Positions 6,601 through 8,706 of a DNA stretch of 8,706 bases are shown piece after piece. This stretch comes from Paracoccaceae bacterium (GTDB lineage: Bacteria; Pseudomonadota; Alphaproteobacteria; Rhodobacterales; Rhodobacteraceae), in assembly GCA_020832725.1 (NCBI GenBank), contig JAFIEC010000046.1:1-8706 (forward strand), given 5' to 3'. A program made the position numbers and the translations under genes. The notes beneath the pieces are model-generated. The model ran no database searches and was not told where the DNA came from. It was given only the letters and a program-made list of their open reading frames with translations. The first letter of the stretch is position 1. Every line of letters begins with the position of its first letter.

Positions 6601-8706
6601 ATGACCACACTCGGCCCCCTCGGCTTTCTTGTGCCCGGCCTCCTGCTGGGGCTGCTGGCGCTGCCGCTCCTGTGGCTGCTGCTGCGGGCCGTGCCGCCCG
6701 CGCCCGCGCGCAAGCGCTTTGCTGCGGTCACGCTGCTGCTGCGCCTGCGCGACGAGGAGACGACGCCCGCCCGCACGCCATGGTGGCTGCTGGCGTTGCG
6801 AATCCTTGCGGCGGCGGCGTTGATCGTGGGGTTTGCGGGCCCCGTCCTCAATCCGGTGGAGCGCGCGCCGGGGGGCGGGCCGCTGCTGATCCTGGCCGAT
6901 GGCAGCTGGGCCTCTGCCCGTGACTGGACAGGCCGGGCCGACAAGATCGCATCGCTTCTCGACGAAGCGGGCCGCGACGGCCGCCGTGTCGCCGTGGCGA
7001 TGGCCACCGACCTGCCGCCCGAGGGGGCCGTCTTTCGCGACGCATCCGACTGGGCGCAGCGGCTGCCCGGCCTGTCCCCCCGTCCCTGGGAGCCGGAGCC
7101 GGAGGCACTCGCGGCCTGGGTCGCGGCGCTGCCCGCGGGCATCGATACCTACTGGCTGTCGGATGGTCTTGACCGCCCGGGCCGGGAGGGGGTTCGGGCC
7201 GAACTGGCGCGCCGGGGCGATCTGCGCATCTTCGAAAGTGCCGCGCCCCTTGTCGCGATCGAGCATCTGGGCGATTCCGACGGGCGCATCAGCGTGGGCG
7301 CGCGGCGCTTGCGCGCCGATGTGGCCGGCAGCGCCGAGATCGTGGCCATCGGCACCGACCCGGCCGGGACCGAGCGTCCGCTGGCCCGTGCCAGCCTCGA
7401 TTTCGCGCCGGGAGAGGCACAGGCCAGTGCCGAGATCGCCCTGCCCACCGAATTGCGCAACCGCATTACCCGGTTCTCGGTCGCAGGCCAGCGCAGTGCT
7501 GCCGGGGTCTGGCTGGCCGATGACGGGCTGGCCCGGCGCAAGGTGGCGCTTGTTGCGGGCCGCGAGGAGAGCGAGGCCCAGGACCTGTTGTCGCCGCTTC
7601 ACTTCCTGCGCCGGGCGCTGGCCCCCTCGGCGGATCTGATCGAAGCGGGCATCGCCGATGCGCTTCTGGCCACGCCCGATGTCCTGATCATGGCCGATGT
7701 CGCCACCCTGACCGAGGGCGAGACCGCGCGTCTGGTGGCGTGGGTGGAACGCGGGGGAACGCTCGTGCGCTTTGCCGGGCCGCGTCTTGCCGCGTCGGAC
7801 GTGGCGCGAAATGTCGAGGATCCGCTGCTGCCGGTGCGGCTACGATCGGGCGGGCGCACGGTGGGCGGCGCGCTGTCCTGGGGAGAGCCGCGCAGGCTGC
7901 GGGCTTTTGATCTGGCCTCTCCCTTTTACGGTCTGCCCGTTCCCGATGATGTGGAGGTGCGCGCCCAGGTCGTGGCCCAGCCCGACCCGCTTCTGGCCGA
8001 GCGCGCCATCGCCACGCTGGAGGACGGCACGCCGCTGGTGACGCGCAAGGCGCTGGGACAGGGGCGGGTGATCCTGTTCCATGTCACCGCCAATGCCGAA
8101 TGGTCGAGCCTGCCGCTCTCGGGTCTGTTCGTGCAGATGCTGGAGCGGCTGGCCATCTCGGCCCGCAGCGGGCTGGCCGATCTGGCGGCGCTGGAGGACG
8201 ACCAGGCCCGCATCTGGACCGCCGCGCGTGTGCTCGACGCCTTTGGCGAGCCGCGGGATGCCGGTACGCTGGCCGGAGTGGCGGGCGCGCGGCTTGCGGC
8301 CCTGCGTCCGGGCCCCGACGCCCCCCCGGGCCTCTATACGGCGGGCGAGCGGCGCGTGGCGGTCAACGTGATGTCGGGCGGGCATGACCTGAGCCCGGCG
8401 GTCTGGCCCGCCGGGCAGGCGGTCGAGGGGCTGGAGACCGCGCCCGAGCGGCGGCTGGGCGGTCTGGTGCTGTCGGTGGCGCTTGTGATTCTGATGGCCG
8501 ATATCCTTGCGGCCCTTGCCATCTCGGGCCGCCTGGGCGACTGGCGCCGCCCCGGGGCGCGGGCTGCGGTGATGGGTCTTGGTGTGGTCATTCTGGCAGC
8601 CTTTGGCCCGGCACCCTCTGCCCGGGCCGATTTCCTGCCGCTGGACGAGAGTCGCGCGGTCGAGGCCACCTCGGAGACGGTGCTGGCCTATGTGCTGACC
8701 GGCGAC
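6601..8706 (+). CDS. BatA-like/DUF4159 membrane protein (partial, C-terminus outside window)
   Basis: 702 codons are open from ATG at 6601 to the window end. The N-terminus is BatA-like, with two membrane helices at about residues 6-28 and 62-80. A vWA-like region follows, starting at LLILADGSWAS (Asp100), where the MIDAS motif is degenerate. Residues about 315-520 look like the glutamine-amidotransferase-like fold found in this family: a region with DVLIMADVATLTEGE, then VAWVERGGTLVRFAGP, and later GQGRVILFHVTA. Two more hydrophobic segments follow at about 620-643 and 655-671. The second ends in PSARADF, resembling a signal-peptidase site. The sequence then reads SETVLAYVLTGD, which I recognise as the beginning of a DUF4159 domain; the rest lies beyond the window. 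An AGGGG (6591-6595) precedes the start, 1 nt after the DUF58 stop. It is probably the membrane anchor of the MoxR-DUF58 system. The DUF4159 call is from recall of the family, not from a complete domain. Confidence 0.9.
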   Translation, partial: MTTLGPLGFLVPGLLLGLLALPLLWLLLRAVPPAPARKRFAAVTLLLRLRDEETTPARTPWWLLALRILAAAALIVGFAGPVLNPVERAPGGGPLLILADGSWASARDWTGRADKIASLLDEAGRDGRRVAVAMATDLPPEGAVFRDASDWAQRLPGLSPRPWEPEPEALAAWVAALPAGIDTYWLSDGLDRPGREGVRAELARRGDLRIFESAAPLVAIEHLGDSDGRISVGARRLRADVAGSAEIVAIGTDPAGTERPLARASLDFAPGEAQASAEIALPTELRNRITRFSVAGQRSAAGVWLADDGLARRKVALVAGREESEAQDLLSPLHFLRRALAPSADLIEAGIADALLATPDVLIMADVATLTEGETARLVAWVERGGTLVRFAGPRLAASDVARNVEDPLLPVRLRSGGRTVGGALSWGEPRRLRAFDLASPFYGLPVPDDVEVRAQVVAQPDPLLAERAIATLEDGTPLVTRKALGQGRVILFHVTANAEWSSLPLSGLFVQMLERLAISARSGLADLAALEDDQARIWTAARVLDAFGEPRDAGTLAGVAGARLAALRPGPDAPPGLYTAGERRVAVNVMSGGHDLSPAVWPAGQAVEGLETAPERRLGGLVLSVALVILMADILAALAISGRLGDWRRPGARAAVMGLGVVILAAFGPAPSARADFLPLDESRAVEATSETVLAYVLTGD

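Noticed and set aside
6144..7602. Long minus-strand open frames (332 and 359 codons) across DUF58 and the DUF4159 protein
   Set aside because: They overlap each other and the sense genes, with Gln/Arg/Gly-rich translations and no recognisable motifs.

Overview
The window looks like chromosomal core DNA from an alphaproteobacterium, most likely a member of Rhodobacterales (Paracoccus/Rhodobacter-like). The evidence is the very high GC content, the near absence of TTA, CTA and TCA codons, an NDUFS6-type zinc protein next to polA, and DUF1285 lying divergent from a MoxR/DUF58/DUF4159 operon. Genus cannot be settled from the sequence alone. I see no IS elements, phage genes, CRISPR arrays, tRNAs or rRNAs.

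Layout. (1) 1-605, minus: an ABC-2-type exporter ATPase whose C-terminus lies outside the window. (2) 606-720: divergent promoter region. (3) 721-3755, plus: a 66-residue zf-CHCC zinc protein (relative of the mitochondrial complex I subunit NDUFS6), overlapping by GTGA the start of a full-length DNA polymerase I (polA) with intact 5' nuclease, proofreading and polymerase motifs. (4) 3756-3785: a 30-nt convergent gap filled mostly by a perfect GC hairpin, probably a shared terminator. (5) 3786-4618, minus: a DUF1285 protein followed by a two-helix DUF2798 membrane protein. (6) 4619-4716: a second divergent promoter region. (7) 4717-8706, plus: a tightly packed operon of a MoxR AAA+ ATPase, a DUF58 protein and a large membrane protein with a BatA-like N-terminus and an expected DUF4159 C-terminus. 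This last protein is cut by the window end.

How the parts relate. The MoxR-DUF58-BatA/DUF4159 module is the most interesting part. MoxR ATPases usually act with von Willebrand factor A (vWA)-type partners in chaperone-like or envelope functions, but this alphaproteobacterial version has no established substrate that I know of. Both partner proteins here carry altered metal-ion (MIDAS) motifs. The large membrane protein also has an internal segment resembling a signal peptide just before its C-terminal domain. The zf-CHCC/polA pair appears translationally coupled although the two products have unrelated known roles. Everything else is ordinary core genome; intergenic DNA is short, with no gene-free stretch longer than 115 nt.
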